The notes below the pieces were generated by a model. The model ran no database searches. It had not been told where the DNA came from and saw only the letters and a program-made list of their open reading frames with translations. Source: Priestia megaterium NBRC 15308 = ATCC 14581 (lineage in GTDB: Bacteria > Bacillota > Bacilli > Bacillales > Bacillaceae_H). From it: 64,000 nt of DNA. How positions within the stretch are numbered: position 1 is the stretch's first letter; each line of letters starts with the position of its first letter. The position numbers and the translations under genes are program-made. The stretch lies in assembly GCF_000832985.1 (NCBI RefSeq), contig NZ_CP009920.1:2908501-2972500 (forward strand), in the 5' to 3' direction. Below are positions 52,705-61,591 of the stretch, piece by piece.

Positions 52705-53175
52705 TTATAAAATATCGTTTGAAATGTCGTAGTGAATCCATTCATCGTTCGTTACATTTCCGCCCATTTTTCTGTAAAGCATTTGGGCTCCTGTGTTATC
52801 ATAAGCCGTTTCCCAAGACATAGCTGCATACTGATGTTCTTTTGTATACTGGTGACTAGTCGAAAATAACTTTTCTCCAATTTTTTGTCCTCTTGCTTTT
52901 TCAGTAACGTATAAGTCATTTAAAATCGCTACAGGCTTTACACGCGTGGTGCTAAATGTAAAATAAAGCGTCGAAAAACCTACTGCTTCGTCATTCTGAG
53001 TCGCGATAAACTGAACGCCAGCATCCGGATGCTGAAATAAGTGATTAATTAAATTTCTCAGCTGCTTTTTGGTAGGCTGAGGGCGCTTGTAAAAATCAAC
53101 AATGTATTCGTTCATTAATGAAATAAGTGCTTCCATGTCAGCGGCATTAGCTTGACGAATTGTAATAGTAGTCAT
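52705..53175 (-). CDS. GNAT-family N-acetyltransferase
   Basis: A 156-residue GNAT enzyme. The acetyl-CoA loop is LYVTEKARGQKIGEKLF (motif A), preceded by the beta strand GFSTLYFTFSTT. The acceptor is unknown. The start follows AAAAAGGAGAAG. It is divergent from a MocR regulator gene with about 110 bp between the starts, the usual layout for a MocR target, so PLP or an amine-like metabolite may govern its expression. Confidence 0.85.
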   Translation of the reverse strand: MTTITIRQANAADMEALISLMNEYIVDFYKRPQPTKKQLRNLINHLFQHPDAGVQFIATQNDEAVGFSTLYFTFSTTRVKPVAILNDLYVTEKARGQKIGEKLFSTSHQYTKEHQYAAMSWETAYDNTGAQMLYRKMGGNVTNDEWIHYDISNDIL

Positions 53176-53286
53176 TAAATCTTCTCCTTTTTAATCAAAT
53201 GATCTACACTTATAGTAAAAGAAATGTATCCCCTCTAAAAGAGCCAGATTTGAAAAATAAAATAGGGACAGATGAAAGGAAATAGC

Positions 53287-54684
53287 GTGAAGTTCACACC
53301 TTTATTAAACCGCAAAGATGATATGCCTTTGTATCAACAGCTATATGAATATATAAAAAAAGAAATTGTATCCAGCAGGGTGGAAGTAAATGACAAACTG
53401 CCTTCTATCCGGTCTCTTGCTGATTACTTAAACGTAAGTCGAAATACTGTAGATGTGGCCTATCAGCAGCTTTTAGCTGAAGGATATGTAGAAAGCAGGC
53501 CCAAAAGTGGAATGTACGTAACGAATACACAGTTTGATTTACTGCAAATAGATAAAAAGCCGGCTGTATTTTTACACCCTCACTCAGAAACAAAGTCGTG
53601 TACCTATGATTTTCGGTATGGAAAAGTTGATAGCCGTTTGTTTCCCTTGAATGAGTGGAAAAAACGATACAATGAAAGTCTTCAAACTTATAGAGAATCT
53701 CTGTTTACTTACCAAGAAAGTCAAGGAGAAGAATCACTGCGAAAAGAAATTGCGACGTACCTTTATCAATCAAGAGGAGTGGTTTGTTCAAAACATCAAA
53801 TTATTATTGGAGCAGGTACGCAGCAATCACTCAGTTTATTAGCGCAGATGCTAAAACCAAGCATCAGGGACATTGCCTTTGAAAATCCTTGTTATGACGG
53901 GGCTAGCTTTGTATTTAAGCAGCATGGATTTTCCTTAAAACCCGTGTCGCTTAATAACAAAGGGATAAACATCCAGGAGCTTTATGACAGCCTAGCACGA
54001 GCTGTTTATGTCACACCATCTCATCAGTTTCCATACGGAATGATCATGCCTGTTTCAAGAAGAATAGAGCTTCTTAAATGGGCGAATGACCGCAACGGGT
54101 TTATTATTGAAGATGATTATGACGGAGAATTTCGTTATAAAGGCTCTCCCATCCCTTCATTGCAAAGCTTAGACACTAAGGGGCGCGTCATTTATACAGG
54201 TACATTTTCAAAATCTTTTATGCCTTCTTTAAGAATCAGCTACCTTGTATTACCTGAAGTTCTTCTAAAGGAATATCATGAACATTTCTCATTATACGAG
54301 CAAGCTGTTCCAACTCTCCATCAGCGGACGCTCGGGCTGATGATGAAAAATGGAGAGTGGAGTAAGCATTTAAGAAGAGTGAGAACTGTTTATCAACTGA
54401 AACACGTTACTCTTTTAGCAGCTTTACAGAAAGAGCTTAACGAAAACATTACGATATCAGGTGAATCTGCAGGTTTGCATATACTTGTACGCGTGCACAA
54501 CGATATGACCGAACAGCAGTTAATTAACGCAGCTCGAAAGCAAGATGTCTCCGTCTACGGTACCTCTCGTTATTGGCTTACGGAAGTACCTAAACAAAAG
54601 CCTCATGTTTTGTTAGGCTTCGGAAGTTTGGGGAGAGAAGAAATAGAAGAAGGAATAAAACGATTAAAAAAAGCTTGGTTATAA
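53287..54684 (+). CDS. MocR-family transcriptional regulator (GntR HTH + aminotransferase fold)
   Basis: A 465-residue regulator. Residues about 8-75 are a GntR winged helix (MPLYQQLYEYIKKEIV, then LPSIRSLADYLNVSRNTVDVAYQQL). Residues about 100-460 are an aminotransferase-like fold with the PLP Lys in GTFSKSFMPSLR, IIEDDYDGEFRYKG before it, and VTPSHQFPYG. MocR/GabR proteins respond to PLP and amino compounds. GTG 53287 follows AAAGGAA at good spacing; ATG 53272 in frame has none. The divergent GNAT gene is the most likely target. Confidence 0.85.
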   Translation: MKFTPLLNRKDDMPLYQQLYEYIKKEIVSSRVEVNDKLPSIRSLADYLNVSRNTVDVAYQQLLAEGYVESRPKSGMYVTNTQFDLLQIDKKPAVFLHPHSETKSCTYDFRYGKVDSRLFPLNEWKKRYNESLQTYRESLFTYQESQGEESLRKEIATYLYQSRGVVCSKHQIIIGAGTQQSLSLLAQMLKPSIRDIAFENPCYDGASFVFKQHGFSLKPVSLNNKGINIQELYDSLARAVYVTPSHQFPYGMIMPVSRRIELLKWANDRNGFIIEDDYDGEFRYKGSPIPSLQSLDTKGRVIYTGTFSKSFMPSLRISYLVLPEVLLKEYHEHFSLYEQAVPTLHQRTLGLMMKNGEWSKHLRRVRTVYQLKHVTLLAALQKELNENITISGESAGLHILVRVHNDMTEQQLINAARKQDVSVYGTSRYWLTEVPKQKPHVLLGFGSLGREEIEEGIKRLKKAWL

Positions 54685-54708
54685 ATCCATGCTCGTTTTT
54701 TCGGTTTC

Positions 54709-54737
54709 TTGACAAAAGTTGCCTATTCCTTTAGACT
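54709..54737 (+). promoter_or_regulatory. SigA promoter of mmuM
   Basis: TTGACA and TAGACT with 17 bp between; transcription starts near 54744, giving a leader of about 75 nt. Confidence 0.7.
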
Positions 54738-54763
54738 TTTTCGCATATATTTTAAATTATCTG

Positions 54764-54818
54764 AAAGGAGGATAGGGTAATCGAAGCTAACTGCTAGTGG
54801 ACAACCCTAGATCAAACA
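54764..54818 (+). promoter_or_regulatory. Distant ribosome site bridged by a possible hairpin, mmuM leader
   Basis: A perfect AAAGGAGG (54764-54771) lies 47 nt before the mmuM ATG, with no start codon at normal spacing and no good site nearer the ATG. TAGGGT (54773-54778) can pair with ACCCTA (54804-54809). If folded, the distance from ribosome site to ATG falls to about 10 nt. Confidence 0.45.
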
Positions 54819-55754
54819 ATGAATCCTATCCAACAAATTTTACATACATTTCCTGTGATTGTATTAGATGGTGCAATGGCAACTGAACTGGAGAGATATG
54901 GTTGTGATTTAAACGACAGTTTATGGTCTGCAAAAGTGCTGATGGAGCAGCCGGAATTGATTAAGAGAGTGCATCAAGATTACTTTGCAGCAGGAGCTGA
55001 CTGTGCAATTACAGCAAGTTATCAAAGCACATTTGAAGGTTTTGCTAAACGTGGACTGAGTGCAGCAGAGGCTCGCGAGTTAATTCAAGCATCTGTAAAA
55101 ATTGCGGCTGAAGCAAGAGATGAATTTTGGCAGCAAGAAGAGAATCGTCTTAATCGTCCCAAACCAATTGTCGCCGCTTCGCTAGGACCTTACGGAGCAT
55201 TTTTAGCAAACGGATCGGAATATACTGGACAGTATGACGTAACAGAAGAAGAGTTAATGGAATTTCATCGTCCTCGTATGAAAGCATTAATTGAAGCAGG
55301 AGCGGACGTATTAGCTTGTGAAACTATTCCTAATTTAATGGAAGCAAGAGCCATTGCGAGGCTGCTAGAAGAGTTTGAAGGAGCGTACGCATGGATTACG
55401 TTCAGCGCAAAAGATGACCTGCACATTAGCAGCGGAACATTAATCTCGGAGTGTGCACGCTATCTGGATTCCTATGAGCAAGTAGCGGCTCTTGGAGTTA
55501 ACTGTACGCCGCCTCAATATATTTCTTCACTTATTAAAGAAATTAAATCTCAAACGGATAAGCCAGTCATTGTGTATCCAAATTCAGGGGAGCATTATGA
55601 TGCTGAATCTAAAACATGGAACGGGATATCTGCAGGCGAAACGTATGGCTGCAGCGCTCACAGCTGGCATGAAGCAGGTGCTCAGTTAATCGGAGGGTGC
55701 TGTCGTACAACTCCAGATGATATCAAAGGCATTACAAAATGGGCTAGAAAATAA
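54819..55754 (+). CDS. mmuM: Homocysteine S-methyltransferase
   Basis: A 311-residue MmuM/YbgG-type enzyme that moves a methyl group from S-methylmethionine (or SAM) to homocysteine, giving methionine. The zinc ligands are the Cys of LGVNCTPP and the pair in IGGCCRTTP near the C-terminus. VLDGAMATELERYG at the N-terminus is the homocysteine-binding strand. The ATG lacks its own good ribosome site (see the leader feature). Repeat copy C follows the stop. Confidence 0.92.
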   Translation: MNPIQQILHTFPVIVLDGAMATELERYGCDLNDSLWSAKVLMEQPELIKRVHQDYFAAGADCAITASYQSTFEGFAKRGLSAAEARELIQASVKIAAEARDEFWQQEENRLNRPKPIVAASLGPYGAFLANGSEYTGQYDVTEEELMEFHRPRMKALIEAGADVLACETIPNLMEARAIARLLEEFEGAYAWITFSAKDDLHISSGTLISECARYLDSYEQVAALGVNCTPPQYISSLIKEIKSQTDKPVIVYPNSGEHYDAESKTWNGISAGETYGCSAHSWHEAGAQLIGGCCRTTPDDIKGITKWARK

Positions 55755-55762
55755 CGGATTAA

Positions 55763-55990
55763 ACAAAGAGAATGTGAGAAAAGTTGTTTCGCTAGCGTTA
55801 AACACGAACGATCTATCAAAAATAGATCGTTCGTGTTTTTTTATGGTCATGGTGAACGTAGGTTTCGTGTGGGCAGGTCCTTCTAGCTGTTGCACGGAAA
55901 TCAACAAAGGTGTCATAAGCAGTTCAGCTCATTTATCCCCATTTTACGTCTTTAGATTCATTTTATTATGTTCCAATCTTTTTTTCTTGT
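55763..55990 (+). repeat. Interspersed repeat, copy C (centre deleted)
   Basis: About 230 bp. The left end AAAGAGAATGTGAGAAAAG is diverged. The hairpin AACACGAACGATCTAT/ATAGATCGTTCGTGTT (55801-55836) is perfect and ends in TTTTTTT. After GGTGAACGTAGGTTTC the sequence jumps from TTCTAGCTGTTG to CACGGAAATCAAC, so the GC-rich palindrome is missing. It continues with the normal right arm to TCCAATCTTTTTTT. It starts 8 bp after the mmuM stop. Confidence 0.75.
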
Positions 55991-56042
55991 AAAATAAAAG
56001 AATACAAGTTAAAAAATCTTTATTTGAACGAAAGAAGGGATG

Positions 56043-56675
56043 ATGAAAGTGAAAGATATTAAAAATATTTATTGTGTGGGGCGGAACTACGCACTGCATG
56101 CAAAAGAATTACATAATGATATTCCAACATCACCTTTTTTATTTTCCAAACCTACTCACGCTCTCGTTGAAGCAGCTGGACAATCAATCACTCTTCCTAG
56201 CGACCAAGGAGAGGTGCACTTTGAAACTGAACTGATTCTTCATATTGGACAATCTTACAAAGAGGGCATAATAGTGGATGAACTTGTTGACGAGATGACG
56301 ATTGGATTAGACTTGACCCTTCGAGACGTGCAGAGTGAATTAAAACAAAAAAAGCACCCTTGGCTGCTTGCAAAAGGATTCAAACGTTCAGCGGTCGTGG
56401 GAAACTTTATTCCATTTGAAGGAGTAGAAGCATCTAAGAAGAAAGACTTTTCGTTAGTGAAAAACAATGAACGCGTGCAGCTGGGGAATATTAAAGATTT
56501 GATTTTTGACTTACAAACGATTATTGATTTTACAGGAAAACATTTTGGTCTTGATAAAGGAGATCTTATTTTTACAGGGACACCTGAGGGAGTAGGTCCG
56601 CTTACTCATCATGATGAGCTTTCACTTAAATGGGGACAGCAAGAGCTTGGTTCTTGCATCATTTCCTTTCGTTAA
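56043..56675 (+). CDS. Fumarylacetoacetate hydrolase-family protein
   Basis: About 210 residues, a single FAH domain. Metal ligands are expected in [12 protein letters not shown] (Glu-x-Glu) and a later Asp in [27 protein letters not shown] is the C-terminal family block. Members hydrolyse or decarboxylate acylpyruvates, oxaloacetate or similar beta-diketo acids. The substrate is unknown. ATG 56040, ATG 56043 and GTG 56049 follow the same GAAGGG; spacing favours the later ones, and I chose 56043. Repeat copies lie directly upstream (C) and downstream (D). Confidence 0.82.
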   Translation: MKVKDIKNIYCVGRNYALHAKELHNDIPTSPFLFSKPTHALVEAAGQSITLPSDQGEVHFETELILHIGQSYKEGIIVDELVDEMTIGLDLTLRDVQSELKQKKHPWLLAKGFKRSAVVGNFIPFEGVEASKKKDFSLVKNNERVQLGNIKDLIFDLQTIIDFTGKHFGLDKGDLIFTGTPEGVGPLTHHDELSLKWGQQELGSCIISFR

Positions 56676-56676
56676 C

Positions 56677-56998
56677 AAAAAGAAGCGGAAACAAAAGTAG
56701 TTTAGTTGAAGGAAGATCCGAACGATGAATCGAGATTCTTGATAGAGAATCTCGATTCATCGTTCGGATTTTTTATTGTGATGGTGAACGTAGATTGTAT
56801 ATATTTGCTTCTAGCTGTTGATTAGAGGGCAAGGCGAAGACTCTGTCGGGGAAAGTGGAGTGGCTGAGACCCCGCAGAAGGGTAAGTGAAGTTTTGCACG
56901 AAAATCAACAGCGGCGTACCACGCAGTCCAAATCATTTATCCCATTTGTTCGTATTTAGATTGGCTTGATTTCGTTATGCCTCAATCTCTTTTTTTAC
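56677..56998 (+). repeat. Interspersed terminator-bearing repeat, copy D
   Basis: About 320 bp. It starts at the stop codon of the FAH gene with AAAAAGAAGCGGAAACAAAAG and ends GCCTCAATCTCTTTTTTT. Its hairpin is the longest of the set: about 24 bp of perfect pairing (56715-56768; ATCCGAACGATGAATCGAGA is the 5' part) around TGAT, then TTTTTTA. The central palindrome (GTTGATT...AATCAAC) is present but its GC core has substitutions and a gap. Confidence 0.85.
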
Positions 56999-57085
56999 GA
57001 AGTTTTAATTTTTTAGCCTTCAGAATGAATTTAATATCCAATGGGAAAGCTGTTTCTATCTCCTATAGAAAACGAGGTCCTCAGC

Positions 57086-57396
57086 ATGGTGCTCTTAATC
57101 CTTACAACGGTGATTTCTATTCTGAGTGTACTAGTTATGCCAAAATGTATCAGCTGGATAGAAATGTACACAACTTCTTTGTTTGTTATGTTTTTAGGAT
57201 CGGTAGGAGATGTATATCTTGATGGTAAATATGATCTTTATGGATTCTTTACAAAAGGAGTATCCAAACAGAAGTGTTTTATTATAATGCATGGAAGACG
57301 CTATACTCGTTGTTTTGCTATCCTTTTCTTTATATAGCAATGGTTTTAAATTTAAAAATGATACGCAGGCTTCAGATTATCGATAAACAAAAATAG
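57086..57396 (+). pseudogene. Fragment of a CBO0543-like membrane protein, probably frameshifted
   Basis: ATG 57086 is 8 nt after GAGG and opens a frame of 83 codons. It begins with a helix (MVLLILTTVISILSVLVMP) and has MYTTSLFVMFLGSVGDVYLDGKYDLYGFFTKGV in the middle (about 57158-57258), which resembles CBO0543-family proteins of bacilli. After KGVS the frame loses protein-like character. In another frame EVFYYNAWKTLYSLFCYPFLY and LNLKMIRRLQIIDKQK run to a stop at 57396. The family is usually longer, so I read this as a decayed gene with a frameshift near 57265. A short intact gene is the alternative. Confidence 0.4.
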
Positions 57397-57624
57397 AAAT
57401 AAAAAAAAGTAATGATAAATCATAAAAAAATGATATTTTATTAATGGCTACATATGTAATATAGTAAAAATAGAAAATAAACGAAGCAGCATATAAGCAG
57501 GGTTAAAAAACATCAAAACGGGAATCTTGACATTAACTTCATGTTTTTAACCATGTATTGTGAATGAATATACTTATTGCTAAATAATATGTTGTAGAAG
57601 GAATTTAGTAAAGGAGGCAAGAAG
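57397..57624. other. AT-rich intergenic region before the HExxH gene
   Basis: Non-coding in all frames. AT-rich stretches give several weak -10 matches (TATAGT near 57462, TAATAT near 57587) but no promoter I would call. Confidence 0.35.
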
Positions 57625-58188
57625 ATGTTTAAGCGTAGTGAAAAAATCCAAATTCATGGTGTAACGTTTCACGGAGTCATGAGCGCGAAGCAAAAAGCCG
57701 CCCTGCAGGAAATTGCTAATGTAACAGACGAAAAAGACTGGGAGGGGCTAAAAGGTGTGTATTGCTTAGGCAGTGTAAAGGTGCAAGGAAAAGATGTGCT
57801 AGGCGTGTACTATGGCCAATTTAATGATAACCTTCCAAAAGAGAAGCGCAAACTTCAGTTTGAAATTGATTATATTAAATATACAGTAACGGAATGTCCT
57901 ATTGTCTTTATCGATACAACAAAAAATAAAAAGCCTCATCAATTTGCTTTTATCATTCTGCATGAATTAGGCCATCATGTGGATCGTATGACAAATGGAA
58001 CGCTTTTAAAAGAAGGAAATAGAACGCAAGAAATGTTTGCTAATACGTATGCTTTAGAGAAATATTCAAAAATAGAAAAGTTCCAAACAAAGAAGTTGAA
58101 AAACATTCCATTTTTAGAGGAATCTCTTACTCAATGGAATAAAACTCCTCATCTTGGCGCTTATTCTCTTAGAGTTCAAATTGAATAA
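57625..58188 (+). CDS. HExxH putative zinc metallopeptidase, 187 residues
   Basis: A small soluble protein with the zinc-peptidase helix FAFIILHELGHHVDRM (HELGH, near residues 114-118). A further conserved-looking acidic helix, RTQEMFANTYALEKY, follows about 20 residues later and could give the third ligand (Glu), as in gluzincins. The N-terminal 100 residues are unfamiliar. There is no signal peptide, so it is probably cytoplasmic. The start has AAAGGAGG. The gene stands alone; I cannot name a substrate. Confidence 0.7.
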   Translation: MFKRSEKIQIHGVTFHGVMSAKQKAALQEIANVTDEKDWEGLKGVYCLGSVKVQGKDVLGVYYGQFNDNLPKEKRKLQFEIDYIKYTVTECPIVFIDTTKNKKPHQFAFIILHELGHHVDRMTNGTLLKEGNRTQEMFANTYALEKYSKIEKFQTKKLKNIPFLEESLTQWNKTPHLGAYSLRVQIE

Positions 58189-58483
58189 TTCACGAGAATA
58201 GTTCCTCTCTCTCCGTTTTTTTATTTTCCTATCTTTTTCCTCTTACTTTCTTTTATCCTTCCAATGAACAAAAAGGATTTAATTACCCATAAAGTTTTAA
58301 AAGTTTTTATAGTACGAATTATTTACACTATACCCTCCTGTAAATTATGATTATTTTAAGAAAAAACAGAAAATTTTAAAGTTTTAAGGTACAACTTAAT
58401 AGTGAACAAGCGATGTTGTAATCGTATAGACGAACTGGCATACATATGCGGGTCATACATACAAACGAATCGCTTCCACTGTT
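58189..58483. other. Upstream region of citM
   Basis: AT-rich, non-coding. CATACATA occurs twice, 16 bp apart (58440-58447 and 58455-58462), and AAAGTTTTA-type repeats lie at about 58289-58305 and 58378-58387. Either could bind the CitT homologue; none is a known consensus. Confidence 0.35.
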
Positions 58484-58498
58484 ATGAAAGCGGATTCA
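58484..58498 (+). promoter_or_regulatory. CcpA (cre) site upstream of citM
   Basis: ATGAAAGCGGATTCA matches the cre consensus WTGNAARCGNWWWCA at every position. It is 18 bp before the citM start, suggesting a transcription roadblock by CcpA. B. subtilis citM is also under CcpA control. Confidence 0.82.
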
Positions 58499-58516
58499 AA
58501 AATAGGAGGGGTAATA

Positions 58517-59821
58517 ATGTTAGCTATTCTTGGGTTTTTGATGGTTTGTACATTTATGTTTCTAATTATGACAAAACGATTAACGCCGCTTATTGCTTTA
58601 ATGGTTATTCCAGTATTGTTTGCAATCATAGGGGGATTCACAAGTGATATTGGAGAAATGGCTTTAAATGGTGTAAAAGAATTAGCACCTACAGGCGTTA
58701 TGTTAATGTTTGCTATTTTATATTTTGGGATTATGATTGATGCTGGTTTGTTTGATCCAGTTGTAGGAAGAATTTTAAAAATCGTAAAAGGTGATCCACT
58801 AAAAATCACAATTGGTACAGCTATTTTAGTTCTTATTATCTCATTAGACGGAGACGGAACAACAACATATATGATTACGCTCTCAGCGATGCTTCCGCTT
58901 TATAAAAAGCTAAACATGAAGCCTATGATTTTAGCCTGTATCGCTATTATGGGTAGTGGAGTTATGAACTTAACGCCTTGGGGCGGACCTACTGCTCGCG
59001 TGATGAGCGCATTGAAGTTAGATGCTTCCCAGGTGTTCACACCAATGATTCCAGCCATGATTGGTGGAGCTATTTGGTTATTATTTACGGCTTACTATTT
59101 CGGGAAAAAAGAGCGCCAGCGCTTAGGTGTTATTGATATTCAAGACGTTACAAATGCTCAAGTAGCTTTTGCAGAAGCAGCCGCTGCTGAAGGAATCGAG
59201 TACAAGCGTCCGAAGCTTTTATGGGTAAACTTTGCTTTAACAGCTCTCTTATTAGTAGGACTTATCACAGCAGTTATGCCGCTTCAAATTCTGTTTATGA
59301 TTGGATTTGCAATCGCTATCATGATTAACTATCCAAATTTAGAAGTTCAAAAAGAGCGTATCACAGCACATGCTGGTAATGTACTTGCTGTTGTATCTCT
59401 TGTATTCGCAGCAGGCGTATTCACAGGCATTTTATCAGGTACAAAAATGGTAGATGCAATGGGTAACAGTTTAGTAGGATTAATTCCAGATGCGCTAGGG
59501 CCTTACATGTCTGTGATTACAGCCATCACAAGTATGCCATTTACGTTCTTTATGTCAAATGATGCTTACTACTATGGAATTTTACCAATTATTGCTCAAG
59601 CAGCTTCAGCATACGGTATTGATGCTGCAGAAATTGGCCGTGCTTCATTGATTGGTCAACCTGTTCACTTACTAAGTCCTTTAGTTGCTTCTACGTATCT
59701 ATTGGTCGGTATGGCAAAAGTCGAGCTTGGTGAATTCCAGCGCTTTACTTTAAAGTGGACGATTGGAACAGCGATGGTGATGCTTTTAGTAGCTATTATT
59801 ACAGGAGTTATTACGCTGTAA
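58517..59821 (+). CDS. citM: Metal-citrate transporter, CitMHS family
   Basis: A 434-residue carrier with about twelve helices, close to B. subtilis CitM (433). LDGDGTTTYMITLSAMLPLY and LTPWGGPTARVMSAL are family blocks near the middle; FFMSNDAYYYGILPI is in the C-terminal half. It imports citrate complexed with magnesium or similar divalent ions, in symport with protons. ATG 58517 is 5 nt after AGGAGGGG; the frame is open further upstream through the cre site but lacks another site. A terminator follows, then citS-citT-yflP. Confidence 0.92.
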   Translation: MLAILGFLMVCTFMFLIMTKRLTPLIALMVIPVLFAIIGGFTSDIGEMALNGVKELAPTGVMLMFAILYFGIMIDAGLFDPVVGRILKIVKGDPLKITIGTAILVLIISLDGDGTTTYMITLSAMLPLYKKLNMKPMILACIAIMGSGVMNLTPWGGPTARVMSALKLDASQVFTPMIPAMIGGAIWLLFTAYYFGKKERQRLGVIDIQDVTNAQVAFAEAAAAEGIEYKRPKLLWVNFALTALLLVGLITAVMPLQILFMIGFAIAIMINYPNLEVQKERITAHAGNVLAVVSLVFAAGVFTGILSGTKMVDAMGNSLVGLIPDALGPYMSVITAITSMPFTFFMSNDAYYYGILPIIAQAASAYGIDAAEIGRASLIGQPVHLLSPLVASTYLLVGMAKVELGEFQRFTLKWTIGTAMVMLLVAIITGVITL

Positions 59822-59834
59822 AGATCATGAACTT

Positions 59835-59877
59835 AAAAACTTATCAATTCCGCTTTTGGGATTGATAAGTTTTTTTG
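59835..59877 (+). terminator. Terminator of citM
   Basis: AAAACTTATCAATTCC pairs with GGGATTGATAAGTTTT around GCTTTT, then TTTG. Confidence 0.87.
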
Positions 59878-59974
59878 TCTAAAAAGCTTTTGGAATAAGG
59901 AGCGGATATACAAAAAATTTTGATAAAATAAAAGAGGAATAGAACTATAAGGTAAAGGCTAAAGGTGCGATGAA

Positions 59975-61564
59975 ATGAAAAAATGGTTTCAAGTATCGCT
60001 GCAAACAAAAATCGTAGGTTTATCCGCAGCATTAATCATAACTGTTATTGTTCTTTTAGCGAGTATTTTCTCTTACATGCAGTTTGTAGAATCTAAAAGG
60101 CAAGCCGAGCAGCTGGCTCTTCAAGCAGCCAAATCAATATCATTTATGCCGGAAGTCAAAGCTGCTTTTCAAAAAAAACAGCCCAGTCGCTATATTCAGC
60201 CCCTTGCCGAGCAAGTGAGGGAACAAATCGGAGCAGCAAGTATTGTAGTTCAAAACCGTGAGCAAATCATCTATTCTCATGCTAATCAAAAATGGATAGG
60301 AAAGAAAGACAAAGAGGCGGTTAACGATAGAGCACTATTATTCGGCGGATATTATACGCTTGACGGAGAGGGAACCACAGGTCCTGCAATTATGGGGAAA
60401 GCGCCTATTGTCATCAGTCACGGAAAGTATACGGACGTCGTGGGAGTAGTGACGGTTGAGTTTTTAAAGTCTCATGTTCATGCTCAGCTCATTGCGCGCA
60501 TTCAGCAAATTATCCTATTTTCACTAGCTGTTCTATTGCTTGGTATGATCGGGGGTATTTTTTTAGCTAAAAGTATTAAAAAAGATACTCTCGGTCTTGA
60601 GCCCCATGAAATCGCTTCTTTATACCGTGAACGAAATGCGATTTTACTTTCGATAAAAGAAGGAATTATTGCTATTGATCATCAAGGCTTTATTACGATG
60701 ATGAATACATCAGCTAAAAATATGCTAGGACTACAGACGGAATATTTACATCATCATATCATTGAAGTATTTCCTTATACGAATATGATTGAAGTGCTAG
60801 ATACGGGAATAGCCCGAAGCGACCAAGAGATTTTTCTGAATGAAAAAACGTTTATCTTAAACTTAACTCCTATTATTGAACATCAGCGAATTGTAGGAGT
60901 GGTCGCTAGTTTTCGTGATAAGACAGAATTAAAAAGCTTAATCAATACGATTTCAGAAGTACGAAAGTATTCAGAGGATTTACGAGCTCAAACGCATGAG
61001 TTTACGAATAAGCTGTATGTTTTGTCGGGTTTGCTGCAGTTAGGGCAGTACAAAGATGCATTTGAGTTTATTCAAAAAGAATCAGCCGTACACCAAACAC
61101 AAAACCGTATTCTATTTGATCAGATACTAGATTCTAAAGTCCAAGCAATATTGCTTGGGAAGATTGGAAAAGCATCTGAAAAGAAAATTCACTTTTCGGT
61201 TGATTCGGAGAGTACACTCGATACGCTCCCAGAACATATTGAAATTTCTCATCTCATTATCATTATTGGGAATTTAATTGATAATGCATTTGAAGCGGTG
61301 AGTCAGCAGTCTGAAAAAGAAGTGTCGTTTTTTATTACCGATATTGGTCATGATTTAATTATTGAAGTGATGGATAATGGACCTGGTGTATCAGAAGAAG
61401 TACTAAATCAAATTTTCACAAAAGGTTTTTCAACCAAAGGTACAGACAGAGGATACGGACTGGCAAATATAAAGAAAATGGTAGATGAGCTTGGAGGATC
61501 TATTGAAGTGTATAATCAGCCAGAAGGAGGAGCTATTTTTTCAGTTTACCTTCCAAAAAACTGA
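59975..61564 (+). CDS. citS: Citrate sensor histidine kinase CitS
   Basis: A 529-residue CitA/DcuS-type kinase. Helices at about 15-37 and 175-196 frame an external PAS-like domain. Then come a cytoplasmic PAS (about 220-310), the phosphorylation helix with His in RAQTHEFTNKLYVLSGLLQLG (split at about 60990-61050), and an ATPase (NLIDNAFEAV, DNGPGVS, GYGLANIKKMV). It is the paralogue of DctS in this window. ATG follows AAAGGTGCGATGAA. citT follows after 27 bp. Confidence 0.92.
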   Translation: MKKWFQVSLQTKIVGLSAALIITVIVLLASIFSYMQFVESKRQAEQLALQAAKSISFMPEVKAAFQKKQPSRYIQPLAEQVREQIGAASIVVQNREQIIYSHANQKWIGKKDKEAVNDRALLFGGYYTLDGEGTTGPAIMGKAPIVISHGKYTDVVGVVTVEFLKSHVHAQLIARIQQIILFSLAVLLLGMIGGIFLAKSIKKDTLGLEPHEIASLYRERNAILLSIKEGIIAIDHQGFITMMNTSAKNMLGLQTEYLHHHIIEVFPYTNMIEVLDTGIARSDQEIFLNEKTFILNLTPIIEHQRIVGVVASFRDKTELKSLINTISEVRKYSEDLRAQTHEFTNKLYVLSGLLQLGQYKDAFEFIQKESAVHQTQNRILFDQILDSKVQAILLGKIGKASEKKIHFSVDSESTLDTLPEHIEISHLIIIIGNLIDNAFEAVSQQSEKEVSFFITDIGHDLIIEVMDNGPGVSEEVLNQIFTKGFSTKGTDRGYGLANIKKMVDELGGSIEVYNQPEGGAIFSVYLPKN

Positions 61565-61591
61565 ATCATGAGAAGTAAGGGGAGAGTTGAA

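Noticed and set aside
56977-57222. 81-codon plus-strand frame overlapping the end of repeat copy D
   Set aside because: It starts inside the repeat, lacks a ribosome site and overlaps the better membrane-protein frame.
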